Shown here in pieces: positions 46,491 through 55,917 of a stretch of DNA of 64,000 nt. The translations under genes were made by a program, and so were the position numbers. Position 1 is the stretch's first letter. Each line of letters opens with the position of its first letter. This DNA is from Candidatus Fonsibacter ubiquis (GTDB lineage: Bacteria > Pseudomonadota > Alphaproteobacteria > Pelagibacterales > Pelagibacteraceae), in the NCBI RefSeq assembly GCF_002688585.1, contig NZ_CP024034.1, forward strand, positions 425,501 through 489,500, written 5' to 3'. The notes beneath the pieces are model-generated. The model was not told where the DNA came from and ran no database searches. It saw only the letters and a list, made by a program, of their open reading frames with translations.

Positions 46491-48593
46491 ATGCTTAATC
46501 CAAGTTTAGTTTTAAATTTAGTAATTCTTTGCGGAATTTTATCAATTATTTTTGCTTATATTTCCGGCGTTCAAATTTTATCAGCAAGTTCTGGCAATGC
46601 TAGAATGAAAGAAATTGCAGGAGCAATTCAAATAGGAGCAAGAGCATATTTAAATCGTCAATATAAAACCATTTCAATAGTTGGAGTAGTTGTTCTTATT
46701 GCTGTAATTTTTTTATTTAATATTTGGGTTGGACTTGGTTATTTCATTGGTGCCTTTTTATCAGGTATTGCGGGTTATGCTGGAATGTTAATTTCTGTGC
46801 AAGCGAATGTAAGGACTGCTGAAGCATCGAGAAAAAGTTTAGCAGAAGGATTAAAAATTTCTTTTAAATCAGGTGCTTTAACAGGAATGTTAGTTGCTGG
46901 TTTAGCATTACTTGCCATTGCTGTTTATTATTGGGTACTTTTAGAATTAAAAATTGAAGAAAGAGAAATTTCTAATGCTTTAGTTGCGCTAGGATTTGGT
47001 GCTTCTTTAATTTCAATTTTTGCAAGATTAGGTGGAGGAATTTTTACTAAAGGTGCGGATGTTGGAGCTGACTTAGTTGGAAAAGTTGAAGCTGGAATTC
47101 CGGAAGATGATCCAAGAAACCCTGCTGTTATCGCTGATAACGTAGGAGATAACGTAGGAGATTGCGCTGGAATGGCTGCAGATTTATTTGAAACTTATGC
47201 AGTTACAATTGTTGCTACTATGGTTTTAGCTTCCATATTTTTCTCTGGAAATTTAAACATGTTAATTTATCCATTAGCAATCGCTGGCAGTTGTTTGATT
47301 ACATCTATTATTGGAACATACTTTGTAAGATTAGGCGCTAGTAAAAGTATTATGGGCGCTTTGTATAAAGGCTTTATAGTTTCTGCAGTTTTATCTTTAA
47401 TCGTTCTATACCCAGTCACTGAATATGTAGTTGGATTTACTAAAGTATATAAAGTTGGAGCACTTAGCTTTACAGGACTTAAATTATATTATTGCGGAGT
47501 AACAGGTCTTGTAATTACTGGATTATTAATTTGGGTTACAGAATACTACACAAGCACAGCTTATAATCCTGTCAAATCCATCGCTAAATCTTCAACAACT
47601 GGACATGGAACAAATGTTATTCAAGGTTTAGCTATTTCCATGGAAGCAACTGCATTGCCAGCGTTAATTATTGTAGCTGGAATTTTATCAACTTATTTAA
47701 TTGCAGGATTATACGGAATTGCAATTGCAGTTACTACAATGTTGGCATTAACAGGAATGGTTGTTGCTTTAGATGCTTATGGACCAGTGACTGATAATGC
47801 TGGTGGAATAGCGCAAATGAGCAATTTACCTGCAAGTGTCAGAAAAGTTACTGATGCTCTTGATGCAGTTGGAAATACTACAAAGGCTATTACAAAAGGA
47901 TATGCAATTGGTTCTGCAGGTCTTGGAGCTTTAGTTTTATTTGCTGCATACACAGAAGATATTAAACATTTTTCAAAAACTTCAGGTTCAGCATTAAAAG
48001 GAATTGTAGTAAATTTTGATTTATCAAATCCATATGTTGTTATTGGTTTATTAATTGGAGGTTTGCTTCCTTATCTGTTTGCTTCTATGGGAATGCAAGC
48101 AGTTGGTAGAGCAGGCGGAGCTGTAGTTATTGAAGTTAGAAGACAGTTTAAAAAATGGCCTGGTATTATGAAGAACAAACAAAAACCAGACTATAGAAAT
48201 GCTGTAGATATTTTAACTAAAGCTGCAATCAAAGAAATGATCATTCCTTCTTTATTGCCAGTTTTATCTCCAATAGTTCTTTACGTTATAATTTATTACA
48301 TAGCCGGAACATCTTCAGCCTTATCTGCTTTAGGAGCGATGTTGTTAGGTGTTATTGTTACTGGATTTTTCTTAGCAGTATCAATGACAGCTGGTGGCGG
48401 AGCATGGGATAACGCAAAAAAATATATTGAAGATGGTCATTATGGTGGAAAAGGATCAGACGCTCATAAAGCTGCTGTAACAGGAGATACGGTCGGAGAT
48501 CCTTATAAAGACACTGCAGGACCTGCTGTTAACCCAATGATTAAGATTACAAATATTGTAGCTTTGTTATTGCTAGCAATTATTGCTCGTTAG
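46491..48593 (+). CDS. hppA: K+-independent H+-translocating membrane pyrophosphatase
   Basis: 700 aa, about 16 membrane helices. It pumps protons using pyrophosphate. The pyrophosphate site is seen in [19 protein letters not shown]-type sequence and in [19 protein letters not shown] (split motifs DNVGD, MAADLFE), and GGAWDNAKK lies near the C-terminus. Lys465 in [10 protein letters not shown] with Thr468 is the signature of the K+-independent class. The pump would recover energy from biosynthetic PPi, common in energy-limited marine bacteria. It overlaps convergent bamE by 4 bp. Confidence 0.96.
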   Translation: MLNPSLVLNLVILCGILSIIFAYISGVQILSASSGNARMKEIAGAIQIGARAYLNRQYKTISIVGVVVLIAVIFLFNIWVGLGYFIGAFLSGIAGYAGMLISVQANVRTAEASRKSLAEGLKISFKSGALTGMLVAGLALLAIAVYYWVLLELKIEEREISNALVALGFGASLISIFARLGGGIFTKGADVGADLVGKVEAGIPEDDPRNPAVIADNVGDNVGDCAGMAADLFETYAVTIVATMVLASIFFSGNLNMLIYPLAIAGSCLITSIIGTYFVRLGASKSIMGALYKGFIVSAVLSLIVLYPVTEYVVGFTKVYKVGALSFTGLKLYYCGVTGLVITGLLIWVTEYYTSTAYNPVKSIAKSSTTGHGTNVIQGLAISMEATALPALIIVAGILSTYLIAGLYGIAIAVTTMLALTGMVVALDAYGPVTDNAGGIAQMSNLPASVRKVTDALDAVGNTTKAITKGYAIGSAGLGALVLFAAYTEDIKHFSKTSGSALKGIVVNFDLSNPYVVIGLLIGGLLPYLFASMGMQAVGRAGGAVVIEVRRQFKKWPGIMKNKQKPDYRNAVDILTKAAIKEMIIPSLLPVLSPIVLYVIIYYIAGTSSALSALGAMLLGVIVTGFFLAVSMTAGGGAWDNAKKYIEDGHYGGKGSDAHKAAVTGDTVGDPYKDTAGPAVNPMIKITNIVALLLLAIIAR

Positions 48594-49036
48594 TCGTTAG
48601 TCTTACCAAAGTTTTTAGCTCGTTGTCTCATACTAGCTAAGAAACTCGATAGAAAGCTGGAGTCTTTACCTAGACTAATGGTATTTGCTTCGTCAAAAGG
48701 GTTTTTGCTTAAAGCCTTTTTGTCTAAAAAATTAATTTTTTTTAGAATTCCTAGATCATCAAATTCTAACCTTAAAGTATTATTGTCAGTAATTACTTTC
48801 GTTCCATACTTATTTCTTGTTTGATGAACCTCATGGTAAAACCAAATGTTATTATTATTTATTCCGATATTTTGAGGTGGACCAATAAGATTTAAGACAT
48901 CATTGGTGTTTGTATTGTTGACCTGTAAGGACTCAGATTTAATTTTTAAATTATCGATTCCGTGTAATTCATCGATTGTGGTGCAACTAACTATAAAAAA
49001 AAATACTAGAATATATTTATAGAAACTAAATCTCAT
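48590..49036 (-). CDS. bamE: Outer-membrane assembly lipoprotein BamE (SmpA/OmlA)
   Basis: 148 aa. A short signal with a lipobox-like FFIVSC (Cys18) marks a lipoprotein. The SmpA/BamE fold follows: [27 protein letters not shown], in pieces LIGPPQ and IWFYHEV, then [17 protein letters not shown]. It is a BAM-complex subunit in the outer membrane. The tail after residue 110 is species-specific. It is divergent from rpmF and has a TATAAT on the minus strand at 49064-49059. Confidence 0.85.
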   Translation of the reverse strand: MRFSFYKYILVFFFIVSCTTIDELHGIDNLKIKSESLQVNNTNTNDVLNLIGPPQNIGINNNNIWFYHEVHQTRNKYGTKVITDNNTLRLEFDDLGILKKINFLDKKALSKNPFDEANTISLGKDSSFLSSFLASMRQRAKNFGKTND

Positions 49037-49058
49037 TTGATAAAATCACTATCATATA

Positions 49059-49064
49059 ATTATA
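49059..49064 (-). promoter_or_regulatory. -10 box of bamE promoter
   Basis: The minus strand reads TATAAT 22 nt before the bamE ATG, in the 124-nt divergent gap. A TTGATT lies 14 nt upstream, a short spacer, so the -35 assignment is weak. Confidence 0.4.
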
Positions 49065-49123
49065 AAATTTTGCTATCTAATCAACGATTATTAACTAGGT
49101 TGATTTATTAGCGTTAAATGATA

Positions 49124-49154
49124 TTGAGTGTGCTTATTTTTAAACTTTTATAAT
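49124..49154 (+). promoter_or_regulatory. rpmF promoter
   Basis: TTGAGT (49124-49129) and TATAAT (49149-49154) with a long 19-nt spacer. The ATG of rpmF at 49161 is 6 nt after the -10, so the transcript would start at the codon itself. Confidence 0.5.
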
Positions 49155-49160
49155 ATTCAA

Positions 49161-49340
49161 ATGGCAGTACCTAAGCGTAAAACATCGAAAGCAAGAAGAA
49201 ATTTAAGAAGATCACATCATGCTGTTTCATTTGCTAATGTTATAGAAGATAAAAAAAGTGGTGAATACAGACTTCCGCATCATGTAGATGAAAAGACCGG
49301 AATGTATAATGGAAAACAAATTTTTAAGCCTAAAGCTTAA
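49161..49340 (+). CDS. rpmF: 50S ribosomal protein bL32
   Basis: 59 aa from the ATG at 49161, which gives the canonical [20 protein letters not shown]; a GTG 11 codons upstream would add a non-homologous extension that overlaps the promoter. No Cys pairs are present, so this is the zinc-free form. The order rpmF-plsX is standard in alphaproteobacteria, with plsX 25 nt later. Confidence 0.95.
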   Translation: MAVPKRKTSKARRNLRRSHHAVSFANVIEDKKSGEYRLPHHVDEKTGMYNGKQIFKPKA

Positions 49341-49365
49341 TTTAATTAATTATCAATCAAATTAA

Positions 49366-50364
49366 ATGAAATTTACAGTTGCAGTTGATGCAATGGGTGG
49401 TGATGAATCTCCGTTAAAAGTTATTAAAGGTTTAGATCTTTTTTTACAAAATAATCAGGACTTAAAATTTTTAATTTTTGGTAACAGAGATTTAATAAAT
49501 CCTATTATAGAAAAATATCCATTAGTTGGAACCTCAAGTACAATTGTTCATACTAATGAAAAGGTATCAGACAATGAGTCTCCATTAGAAGCAGTTAAGA
49601 ATGGAAAAAATTCTAGCATGTGGCTTGCACTCACAGCCTTAAAAAATAAGAATGCTGATATAGCAATATCTGCAGGAAACACGGCAGCTTTACTTGTTAT
49701 GTCTAGATTAATTTTAGAGACAATAAGTGGAATTGATAAGCCAGCTTTAGCCTCGATGTGGCCATCCCATAAAGGATTAAGTGTGGTTTTAGATTTGGGT
49801 GCAAATATTGATTGTAGTATAAAAAATTTAGTAGATTTTTCTAAATTAGGTGCAGCTTTATACAGAGCTGTATTTAAAAAAGAAAAACCAACCGTTGCAT
49901 TATTAAATATCGGAAGTGAAGATAGTAAAGGCAGTGATTTATTAAAGAAAAGTTTGCAAGAATTGAGAAAGATTAATACTGTTAGCTTTTCATTCAATGG
50001 TTTTATAGAAGGCAATCACATTAAAGATGGAAATATAGACGTTATAGTAACAGACGGTTTTTCAGGAAATATAGCTTTAAAAACAGCAGAAGGGACTGCA
50101 AAATATATTGCAGCACTTGTTAAGGAAAAGTTTTTACGCTCTTGGTACTCTAAATTTATTTATCTTTTGTCATTTAAAATTTTTAACAGTATTAAAAACG
50201 ATTTAGATCCAAGAAAATATAATGGTGGAATATTTTTGGGACTTACATCACCGGTTGTAAAAAGTCATGGAGGCACAGATTACATTGGTTTTTATCACTC
50301 TATTAAATTGTGCTATGATATTTTAAATGGTAATTTGCAAGAACAAATACAAAAAAATTTATAA
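49366..50364 (+). CDS. plsX: Phosphate acyltransferase PlsX
   Basis: 332 aa. It converts acyl-ACP to acyl-phosphate for PlsY (11.1 kb). The start AVDAMGGDESP is at residues 5-15; ISAGNTAAL, VLDLGANIDC and VTDGFSGNIALK are conserved. fabH usually follows plsX in this lineage; here a 10-nt gap leads straight to ihfA. Confidence 0.95.
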   Translation: MKFTVAVDAMGGDESPLKVIKGLDLFLQNNQDLKFLIFGNRDLINPIIEKYPLVGTSSTIVHTNEKVSDNESPLEAVKNGKNSSMWLALTALKNKNADIAISAGNTAALLVMSRLILETISGIDKPALASMWPSHKGLSVVLDLGANIDCSIKNLVDFSKLGAALYRAVFKKEKPTVALLNIGSEDSKGSDLLKKSLQELRKINTVSFSFNGFIEGNHIKDGNIDVIVTDGFSGNIALKTAEGTAKYIAALVKEKFLRSWYSKFIYLLSFKIFNSIKNDLDPRKYNGGIFLGLTSPVVKSHGGTDYIGFYHSIKLCYDILNGNLQEQIQKNL

Positions 50365-50374
50365 ATAATTAATT

Positions 50375-50686
50375 GTGACAGAAACAATCACAAGACAATA
50401 TTTGTCAGATTTAGTTTACAAAGAATTAGGAATTTCAAAAGTTGAAGCTTCAAAGTTTATAGATGATATTTTTGAATTTATTACACTCCAACTTGAAAAA
50501 AAGAATAAAGTAAAAATTGCAAATTTCGGCTCTTTCAATATTCGCCATAAAAATGAAAGAATTGGCAGAAACCCAAGAACAAAAGAACAAAAGGTTATTT
50601 CTAGTAGAACTGTTGTGACTTTTAAGCCTTCTAAAATTTTAAAAAATAAAATTAATAAAAATTTAGATGCCAGTGAAGACAGCTGA
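50375..50686 (+). CDS. ihfA: Integration host factor subunit alpha
   Basis: 103 aa with a GTG start (50375). The HU/IHF fold bends DNA. The alpha-subunit pattern KVKIANFGSFNIRHK and the arm RIGRNPRTKE with its intercalating Pro are seen. It overlaps the MerR-family gene by 20 nt, and ihfA-merR after plsX is typical for alphaproteobacteria. Confidence 0.93.
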   Translation: MTETITRQYLSDLVYKELGISKVEASKFIDDIFEFITLQLEKKNKVKIANFGSFNIRHKNERIGRNPRTKEQKVISSRTVVTFKPSKILKNKINKNLDASEDS

Positions 50687-51053
50687 GGCTCTTAAAACCA
50701 TAGGCGAGGTAGCTAAAGATTTAAATCTTATCGATTTAGAAACAGGAAAAGTAAAAACTTATATCTTAAGGTTTTGGGAAAAAGAGTTTCCCCAACTAAG
50801 ACCAAAATTAAGAGCAAAAGGAAGAAGATATTATACACCTGAAAATGTTAAACTTTTAAAAAAAATTCAATATCTTTTAAAGGACAAGGGTCTAACAATA
50901 AAAGGAGCAAAAAAAATAATTGAAAATAATTTTAATGATATTGAAGTTGACGATTTTACAAGAAAAGATATAAGCACTAACGATTTATTAGATAAAAAAG
51001 AAAAGCTAATTAGAATTAAAAAAATTATAACTGAAATAAAAAATCTTTCATAA
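50667..51053 (+). CDS. MerR family transcriptional regulator
   Basis: 128 aa. A winged helix-turn-helix covers residues 10-85: TIGEVAKDLNL, then YILRFWEKEFPQL and RRYYTPENVKLLKKI. No effector-binding Cys are found in the short C-terminal helix, so a metal-sensing role is unlikely. This conserved ihfA-linked MerR regulator has no well-fixed target. The start ATG at 50667 lies in ihfA; a GTG two codons later is possible. Confidence 0.88.
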   Translation: MPVKTAEALKTIGEVAKDLNLIDLETGKVKTYILRFWEKEFPQLRPKLRAKGRRYYTPENVKLLKKIQYLLKDKGLTIKGAKKIIENNFNDIEVDDFTRKDISTNDLLDKKEKLIRIKKIITEIKNLS

Positions 51054-51054
51054 A

Positions 51055-51246
51055 ATGGCTAAAAAAACATCGGTTAAAGTAAGATTAGTTCCTGAATTAA
51101 AACCTGACAGTGCTTTTAATTATTATGTTAAAAAACCATCTGCAGGTGAAAAAGCTAAAGTAAAGTTGAGAGTAAAAAAATATAATCCATCAACGCGTAA
51201 ACATGAATGGTTTGTGGAAAAAAAACTTCCTCCACATAGCAAGTAG
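51055..51246 (+). CDS. rpmG: 50S ribosomal protein bL33
   Basis: 63 aa. The pattern AKKTSVKVRLV, YYVKKPS, then KYNPSTRKHEWFVEKKL fits bL33 (compare KYDP..RKHVEF). It lacks the two CxxC pairs of zinc-binding L33 paralogues and carries an insert around residues 13-32, which makes it a few residues longer than the common 55. It begins one base after the merR stop. Confidence 0.88.
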   Translation: MAKKTSVKVRLVPELKPDSAFNYYVKKPSAGEKAKVKLRVKKYNPSTRKHEWFVEKKLPPHSK

Positions 51247-51249
51247 TAG

Positions 51250-51522
51250 TTATTTAACTATTTTTCTTTCAAGTTTTATAGAATACTGAATAAGTTTATT
51301 CCAAAAATTCTTAACTAAAACGTAATCAATTTTATTTCTTTTTGCCTCAGATTTTATTCTTTTCATTATTTGATTAATTCGTTTTTTATCAACAATCGTT
51401 TTTTTATTTTTATATTTTGCAATTTTTAAAACTTGTTTTTTTCTTAGACCAAGAAGTTCAATTATTTTTTTATCTATTGTGTCGATGCTGGAGCGTATTC
51501 TTTGAATGTTTCTTTGCGACAT
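51250..51522 (-). CDS. Chorismate mutase (AroQ type)
   Basis: 90 aa, all-helical domain. It converts chorismate to prephenate for Phe/Tyr synthesis. The pattern RIRSSIDTIDKKIIELLGLRKK with its paired Arg, then IAKYK and VDKKRINQIMKRI, follows E. coli chorismate mutase; Arg11-, Arg28- and Lys39-like residues can be placed, though the Glu after the DxxR Arg is Ile. It is a stand-alone gene facing ctaA. Confidence 0.85.
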   Translation of the reverse strand: MSQRNIQRIRSSIDTIDKKIIELLGLRKKQVLKIAKYKNKKTIVDKKRINQIMKRIKSEAKRNKIDYVLVKNFWNKLIQYSIKLERKIVK

Positions 51523-51565
51523 TAAAACGTTTTTAAAATATAGATAAGTTAATTATGAATTTATA

Positions 51566-52591
51566 ATGGCAAACACAATTAATCTAAATAGAAAAAATAC
51601 TTATATTACTATTTGGTTGTATTTATCTTTATTTCTAGTTTTTTTATTAATTTTTATTGGTGGTCTCACTCGTTTAACAGAATCTGGTCTTTCTATTACT
51701 AGTTGGGAATTATTTAGTGGAATTTTACCACCGCTCAATGAGAAACAATGGCAAAACTATTTTTCACTTTATAAACAGATACCACAATACAAAGAAATTA
51801 ATTTAGGAATGTCTATGGCTGAATTTAAATATATTTTTTGGTGGGAATATATTCATCGATTATTAGCAAGGTTAGCTGCTTTAGCATTTGTTTTGCCGTT
51901 TATATATTTCCTTGTAAAAAAATTTTTTAGTTTTAAGCAAATAGTTCTTTATTCAATAATTTCTTTGTTATTTTTTTTTCAAGGGTTTTTAGGATGGTAT
52001 ATGGTGAAAAGCGGATTAGTTACAAATACCGATGTTAGCCATTTTAGATTATCGACTCATTTGTTGGGGGGTCAAATCATATTGGCATTAATATTTTACT
52101 CAATTTTATTTAGGAATGTTAATAAGATTTATTTGAATTTTTATTCTTATTTAGTTTTATCTTTTTTAATAATTGTTTTTTTTCAGATTGTAATTGGAGC
52201 TTTTGTTTCAGGTCTAGATGCTGCAAAATTATATCAAACCTGGCCCTTAATGAATGGATACTTTGTTCCTGAAGATGTTTTTATTAAAGAATTTTTAAAT
52301 TCAGAATCTTATTCTAGCGCTTCTCATGTACAATTTTTGCACAGGGTTGTTGCATATTTTACAGCTTTTATTTTTGTTTTTATTTTTTATCTATTACTTA
52401 AAAATAAAATTGTTAATTCTAAATATTTATTGATCGTATTATTTGCTATAACTTTTCAAATACTTCTTGGTATTTTTGTTTTGATAAGCGGTTATAAAAT
52501 TTATTTAGCAAGTCTTCATCAGTTGGGTTCGATTTTTTTAGTTTTTTCGATAATTTATCTGTTTTACCAAGTATCAATCTCTCAAAAATAA
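51566..52591 (+). CDS. ctaA: Heme A synthase (COX15/CtaA)
   Basis: 341 aa with eight membrane helices. It oxidises heme O to heme A for aa3 cytochrome oxidase. Heme-ligand and conserved His residues are in WWEYIHRLLAR, THLLGGQ, QFLHRVVAY and SLHQLGS. The family opening GGLTRLTESGLSIT is near residues 32-45. Divergent from the chorismate mutase gene. Confidence 0.95.
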   Translation: MANTINLNRKNTYITIWLYLSLFLVFLLIFIGGLTRLTESGLSITSWELFSGILPPLNEKQWQNYFSLYKQIPQYKEINLGMSMAEFKYIFWWEYIHRLLARLAALAFVLPFIYFLVKKFFSFKQIVLYSIISLLFFFQGFLGWYMVKSGLVTNTDVSHFRLSTHLLGGQIILALIFYSILFRNVNKIYLNFYSYLVLSFLIIVFFQIVIGAFVSGLDAAKLYQTWPLMNGYFVPEDVFIKEFLNSESYSSASHVQFLHRVVAYFTAFIFVFIFYLLLKNKIVNSKYLLIVLFAITFQILLGIFVLISGYKIYLASLHQLGSIFLVFSIIYLFYQVSISQK

Positions 52592-52610
52592 TAAATTTAC
52601 CTTAATCCAT

Positions 52611-52639
52611 TTGACATAATTAAAGGCAAAATATATTTA
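52611..52639 (+). promoter_or_regulatory. rplM-rpsI promoter
   Basis: Perfect TTGACA (52611-52616) and TATTTA (52634-52639) with a 17-nt spacer; TATATT at 52632-52637 gives 15 nt. The rplM ATG is 12 nt downstream, leaving a leader of about 6 nt. Confidence 0.55.
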
Positions 52640-52651
52640 TTCCGTTCCTTT

Positions 52652-53107
52652 ATGACTGAATTTATTAAAAAGAAAGAAGTTAAAAAAAATTGGTATAAGA
52701 TTGATGCAACAAATTTAATTGTTGGCAGATTAGCTTCTGAAATTACAAAGATTTTAAGAGGAAAGAAAAAAACTAGCTTCACTCCAAATATGGATGATGG
52801 AGATTTTGTCATAGTTACAAATGCTAGAAAAATAAAATTTACTGGAAAAAAGTTTTCTAAAAAGATTTATTACAAACATACTGGATTTCCAGGTGGAATT
52901 AAGGAAACAACGCCAAATAAAATTCTTGAAAAAGACCCGTCTAGAATTATTAAATTAGCAGTTAAGAGAATGTTACCGAGAGGTCCGCTTGGTAGAAAAC
53001 AACTTGGAAATTTAAAAGTTTATAATGATGATAAACATCCTCATGAAACTCAAAAAGCTGTAGATTTTGATTTTAAATCTATCAACAAAAAAAATTCATT
53101 AAATTAA
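52652..53107 (+). CDS. rplM: 50S ribosomal protein uL13
   Basis: 151 aa. WYKIDATNLIVGRLASEITKILRGK at the start and GPLGRKQLGNLKVYNDDKHPHE at the end, seen in the sub-motifs GRLASEI and KVYNDDKHPH, identify uL13. Its promoter is just upstream and rpsI follows 3 nt later, the universal L13-S9 pair. Confidence 0.96.
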   Translation: MTEFIKKKEVKKNWYKIDATNLIVGRLASEITKILRGKKKTSFTPNMDDGDFVIVTNARKIKFTGKKFSKKIYYKHTGFPGGIKETTPNKILEKDPSRIIKLAVKRMLPRGPLGRKQLGNLKVYNDDKHPHETQKAVDFDFKSINKKNSLN

Positions 53108-53110
53108 AAT

Positions 53111-53521
53111 ATGGTTCAAAGTTTAGCTGTTTCAGACAATAGATTTTACGCAACTGGAAAAAGAAAAAGTTCGATAGCTAGAGTTTGGCTTAAGGTTGGA
53201 TCTGGAAATATTTTAGTAAATGGAAAAAAATACAATGAATATTTTAAACGCCCTGTTCTACAACTTAGCATTGAGAAGCCATTTAATGTTGTAAATAAAA
53301 ATAATAGTTATGATGTTATGTGCACTGTTAAAGGCGGTGGTTTAACCGGACAAGCGGGCGCTGTGTCTTTAGGGATATCCAAAGCTTTATTTGTATTAGA
53401 CGGAACATTAAGAAAAACATTAAAAAAAGAAAAATTATTAACGAGAGATTCAAGAAAAGTTGAAAGAAAAAAATACGGACAGAAAAAAGCTAGAAGAAGA
53501 TTTCAGTTTTCTAAACGATAA
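53111..53521 (+). CDS. rpsI: 30S ribosomal protein uS9
   Basis: 136 aa. The pattern [15 protein letters not shown] and the C-terminal [16 protein letters not shown], whose Lys-Arg tail touches the P-site tRNA, are typical. [10 protein letters not shown] with downstream [15 protein letters not shown] matches. A weak hairpin follows and may end the transcript. Confidence 0.96.
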   Translation: MVQSLAVSDNRFYATGKRKSSIARVWLKVGSGNILVNGKKYNEYFKRPVLQLSIEKPFNVVNKNNSYDVMCTVKGGGLTGQAGAVSLGISKALFVLDGTLRKTLKKEKLLTRDSRKVERKKYGQKKARRRFQFSKR

Positions 53522-53528
53522 TCTACTT

Positions 53529-53544
53529 AGACTAATTTTAGTCT
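53529..53544 (+). terminator. Weak hairpin after rpsI
   Basis: AGACTA pairs with TAGTCT around a 4-nt loop, 7 nt after the rpsI stop, with TTTAAG following. The stem is only 6 bp and the U-tract is short, so it is at best a modest intrinsic terminator before argC. Confidence 0.35.
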
Positions 53545-53564
53545 TTAAGTCATTTACAACTTCT

Positions 53565-53570
53565 TATAAA
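53565..53570 (+). promoter_or_regulatory. -10 box of argC promoter
   Basis: TATAAA ends 8 nt before the argC ATG at 53579. The expected -35 falls in the rpsI hairpin (CTTTAA) and is poor. Confidence 0.35.
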
Positions 53571-53578
53571 TACAGAGC

Positions 53579-54610
53579 ATGTCTGACAAATATAACGTTT
53601 TAATTAATGGAGCTTCGGGTTTTGTTGGTTTGGAACTTATTAAATTATTAAGTAATCACAAATTTATAAATCTCAAATATTTATGCTCAAGAGGATCCAT
53701 TGGAAAATCTATTAATTCGTTTTTAAAAAATAAAATTAAAAAAAAATTACCGCTCATATCTGATATTAACAAAGCGGATTTTAATGATGTTGATATAATT
53801 TTCTCAGCTTTGCCCCATGGTGAAGCACAATTACTATCCAATAATATTTCTCCACATCATATTTTAATAGATCTATCAGCTGATTTTAGATTTTCAGACA
53901 CTAAAGTTTACGAAAAATGGTACGGACTGAAACATTATGCGGTCAGTAATCAAAAATTCGCAGTTTATGGACTTTCTGAGTTTGCAAAAAGAGACATTGA
54001 AAAAAGTAATATAATCTCTTGTCCTGGATGTTATCCAACATCAGTTCAGTTACCGCTTATTCCTTTACTGTTAAATAAAATAATTAAAACTTCAAAAATC
54101 ATTATTGATTCTAAGTCAGGTTATTCGGGTGCTGGAAAAAAAACTGCTGATAAAAAACTTTACCCAAACATTAATAAAAATATTGCTGTTTACGGAGTTG
54201 GCAATCATAGACATATGCCTGAAATTGACCAGGGGTTAAAATTGTTTGCTAAAGTAAAAGGAAATTTAAAGATTGAATTTACTCCTCATTTAATTCCAAC
54301 TTTTAGAGGAATATTAACTACAATATATGCTGATCTTAACAAGAATATGAGTGTAAAAAAAATTCATCAATATTTAAGTAAATTTTATAAAAATAATAAT
54401 TTTGTAAAAATTTTACCTTATGGAAAGTTTGTAAATACGAATAATGTTAATAATACTAATAATTGTAATATAAATATTTTTTCAGGAAGATATAAAAATC
54501 AATTAATTATTGTAAGCTCCATTGATAATCTGATTAAGGGTGCAGCAGGGCAGGCAGTTCAAAATATGAATATAAGATTAGGTTTAAAAGAAACTTTAGG
54601 TTTAGAATAA
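53579..54610 (+). CDS. argC: N-acetyl-gamma-glutamyl-phosphate reductase
   Basis: 343 aa. NADPH-dependent third step of arginine synthesis. GASGFVG is at residues 11-17, and the catalytic Cys151 lies in SCPGCYPTS; HRHMPEIDQGL and FTPHLIPTFRGI follow. The gene order rpsI-argC is common in alphaproteobacteria. It overlaps hom by one base. Confidence 0.95.
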   Translation: MSDKYNVLINGASGFVGLELIKLLSNHKFINLKYLCSRGSIGKSINSFLKNKIKKKLPLISDINKADFNDVDIIFSALPHGEAQLLSNNISPHHILIDLSADFRFSDTKVYEKWYGLKHYAVSNQKFAVYGLSEFAKRDIEKSNIISCPGCYPTSVQLPLIPLLLNKIIKTSKIIIDSKSGYSGAGKKTADKKLYPNINKNIAVYGVGNHRHMPEIDQGLKLFAKVKGNLKIEFTPHLIPTFRGILTTIYADLNKNMSVKKIHQYLSKFYKNNNFVKILPYGKFVNTNNVNNTNNCNINIFSGRYKNQLIIVSSIDNLIKGAAGQAVQNMNIRLGLKETLGLE

Positions 54611-55917
54611 TGAATTTAAGAGATAATTATAATATTGCAATTGTTGGACTCGGAAATGTTGGTTCTGAAGTTTACAAGCATTTAGTTAAGAACAAACGCT
54701 CTATTGAAATCAATACAAATTCTACTTTTCAAATAAAATATATATCCGCTAAAACGATTGGTAAAAAAAGAAGTTTTAGCATTCCAAAGAAAATGTGGGT
54801 TAAGAACCCCTTAGCTTTAGTTAAAAAAGATGATGTTGATATAATTATTGAATTAATAGGTGGTTCAGAGGGAGTTGCAAAAAAGTTAGTATTTGCGGCT
54901 TTAAAAAATAACAAACACGTAATTACAGCAAACAAAGCTTTAATATTTAAGCATGGTAATGAACTTGCAAAAATTGCCGAAAAAAATTCTGTCAATCTTC
55001 TATTTGAAGCTTCCGTTGGTGGGGGAATACCTATTATCAAATCAATAAAAGAGAGTTTAGTTGGAAATAAATTATTCCATATTTATGGAATATTAAATGG
55101 GACAACAAATTTTATTTTAACTGAAATAGAAAGAACTAAAAAAAGTTTTAAAGAAATTTTATCGACTGCTCAAAAACTTGGATATGCAGAAACTAATCCA
55201 AAACTCGATCTTAATGGGGACGATGCTAAATCAAAAATAGCAATATTAAGTGCGCTTTGTTTTAAAAATAAAATAATTAATAAAAGCTTTTTAACTGAAG
55301 GAATTGAACGAATTGATCTCGAAGATGTCGAGTATGCACATCAGTTTAAATATAAGATTAAGCTACTTGGTATTTCTGAGATAATTGATAATAAAATCAA
55401 ACAAAGAGTTCATCCTTGTTTAATTTCAAAAGATTCTGATCTTGCTAAGATTAATGGAGCAAATAATGCAATTATGGTTGAAGGAAATCCAGTTGGAAAA
55501 ATAGTCTATCAAGGACTTGGTGCTGGAAAAGGTCCAACAACTTCATCAATTATTTCAGATTTAAATTCAATTCTAAAAGGGAATGTAACTTTGCCTTTTG
55601 GATTTAATTACTCTGATGCAAAAGAATTTAAAATGTTCGACTTTGATAATCATGTTTGTAAATTTTATTTAAGATTAGTCGTTAAGGATAAGCCAGGAGT
55701 ATTATCTAAAATTACATCTATCTTATCTAAACATAAGATTTCAATTCAAAGTGTTTTACAAGAACCTTTAGATAATCCTAAAAATGCCAATTTAGTTATT
55801 ATAACTCATAGTGCCAGAGAAAAAGATATGAGATTTACTTTAAATAAAATTTCTAAAGAAAAATTTATGGCTAAAAAAATTACAATGATCAGAATAAGAA
55901 ATGAAAAAAAATTATGA
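54610..55917 (+). CDS. hom: Homoserine dehydrogenase
   Basis: 435 aa. It reduces aspartate semialdehyde to homoserine for Met/Thr. The Rossmann GLGNVG is at residues 13-18; ITANKALI, GGGIPIIKSIKES and NGTTNFILT are conserved, and a C-terminal ACT domain (from about 355, PGVLSKITSILSKHKISIQ) could feel threonine. It overlaps glpX by 4 nt. Confidence 0.95.
   Translation: MNLRDNYNIAIVGLGNVGSEVYKHLVKNKRSIEINTNSTFQIKYISAKTIGKKRSFSIPKKMWVKNPLALVKKDDVDIIIELIGGSEGVAKKLVFAALKNNKHVITANKALIFKHGNELAKIAEKNSVNLLFEASVGGGIPIIKSIKESLVGNKLFHIYGILNGTTNFILTEIERTKKSFKEILSTAQKLGYAETNPKLDLNGDDAKSKIAILSALCFKNKIINKSFLTEGIERIDLEDVEYAHQFKYKIKLLGISEIIDNKIKQRVHPCLISKDSDLAKINGANNAIMVEGNPVGKIVYQGLGAGKGPTTSSIISDLNSILKGNVTLPFGFNYSDAKEFKMFDFDNHVCKFYLRLVVKDKPGVLSKITSILSKHKISIQSVLQEPLDNPKNANLVIITHSAREKDMRFTLNKISKEKFMAKKITMIRIRNEKKL

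Noticed and set aside
47128-47164. Tandem GATAACGTAGGA repeat
   Set aside because: It encodes the conserved DNVGDNVGD pyrophosphate-binding motif of hppA, so protein constraint explains it.
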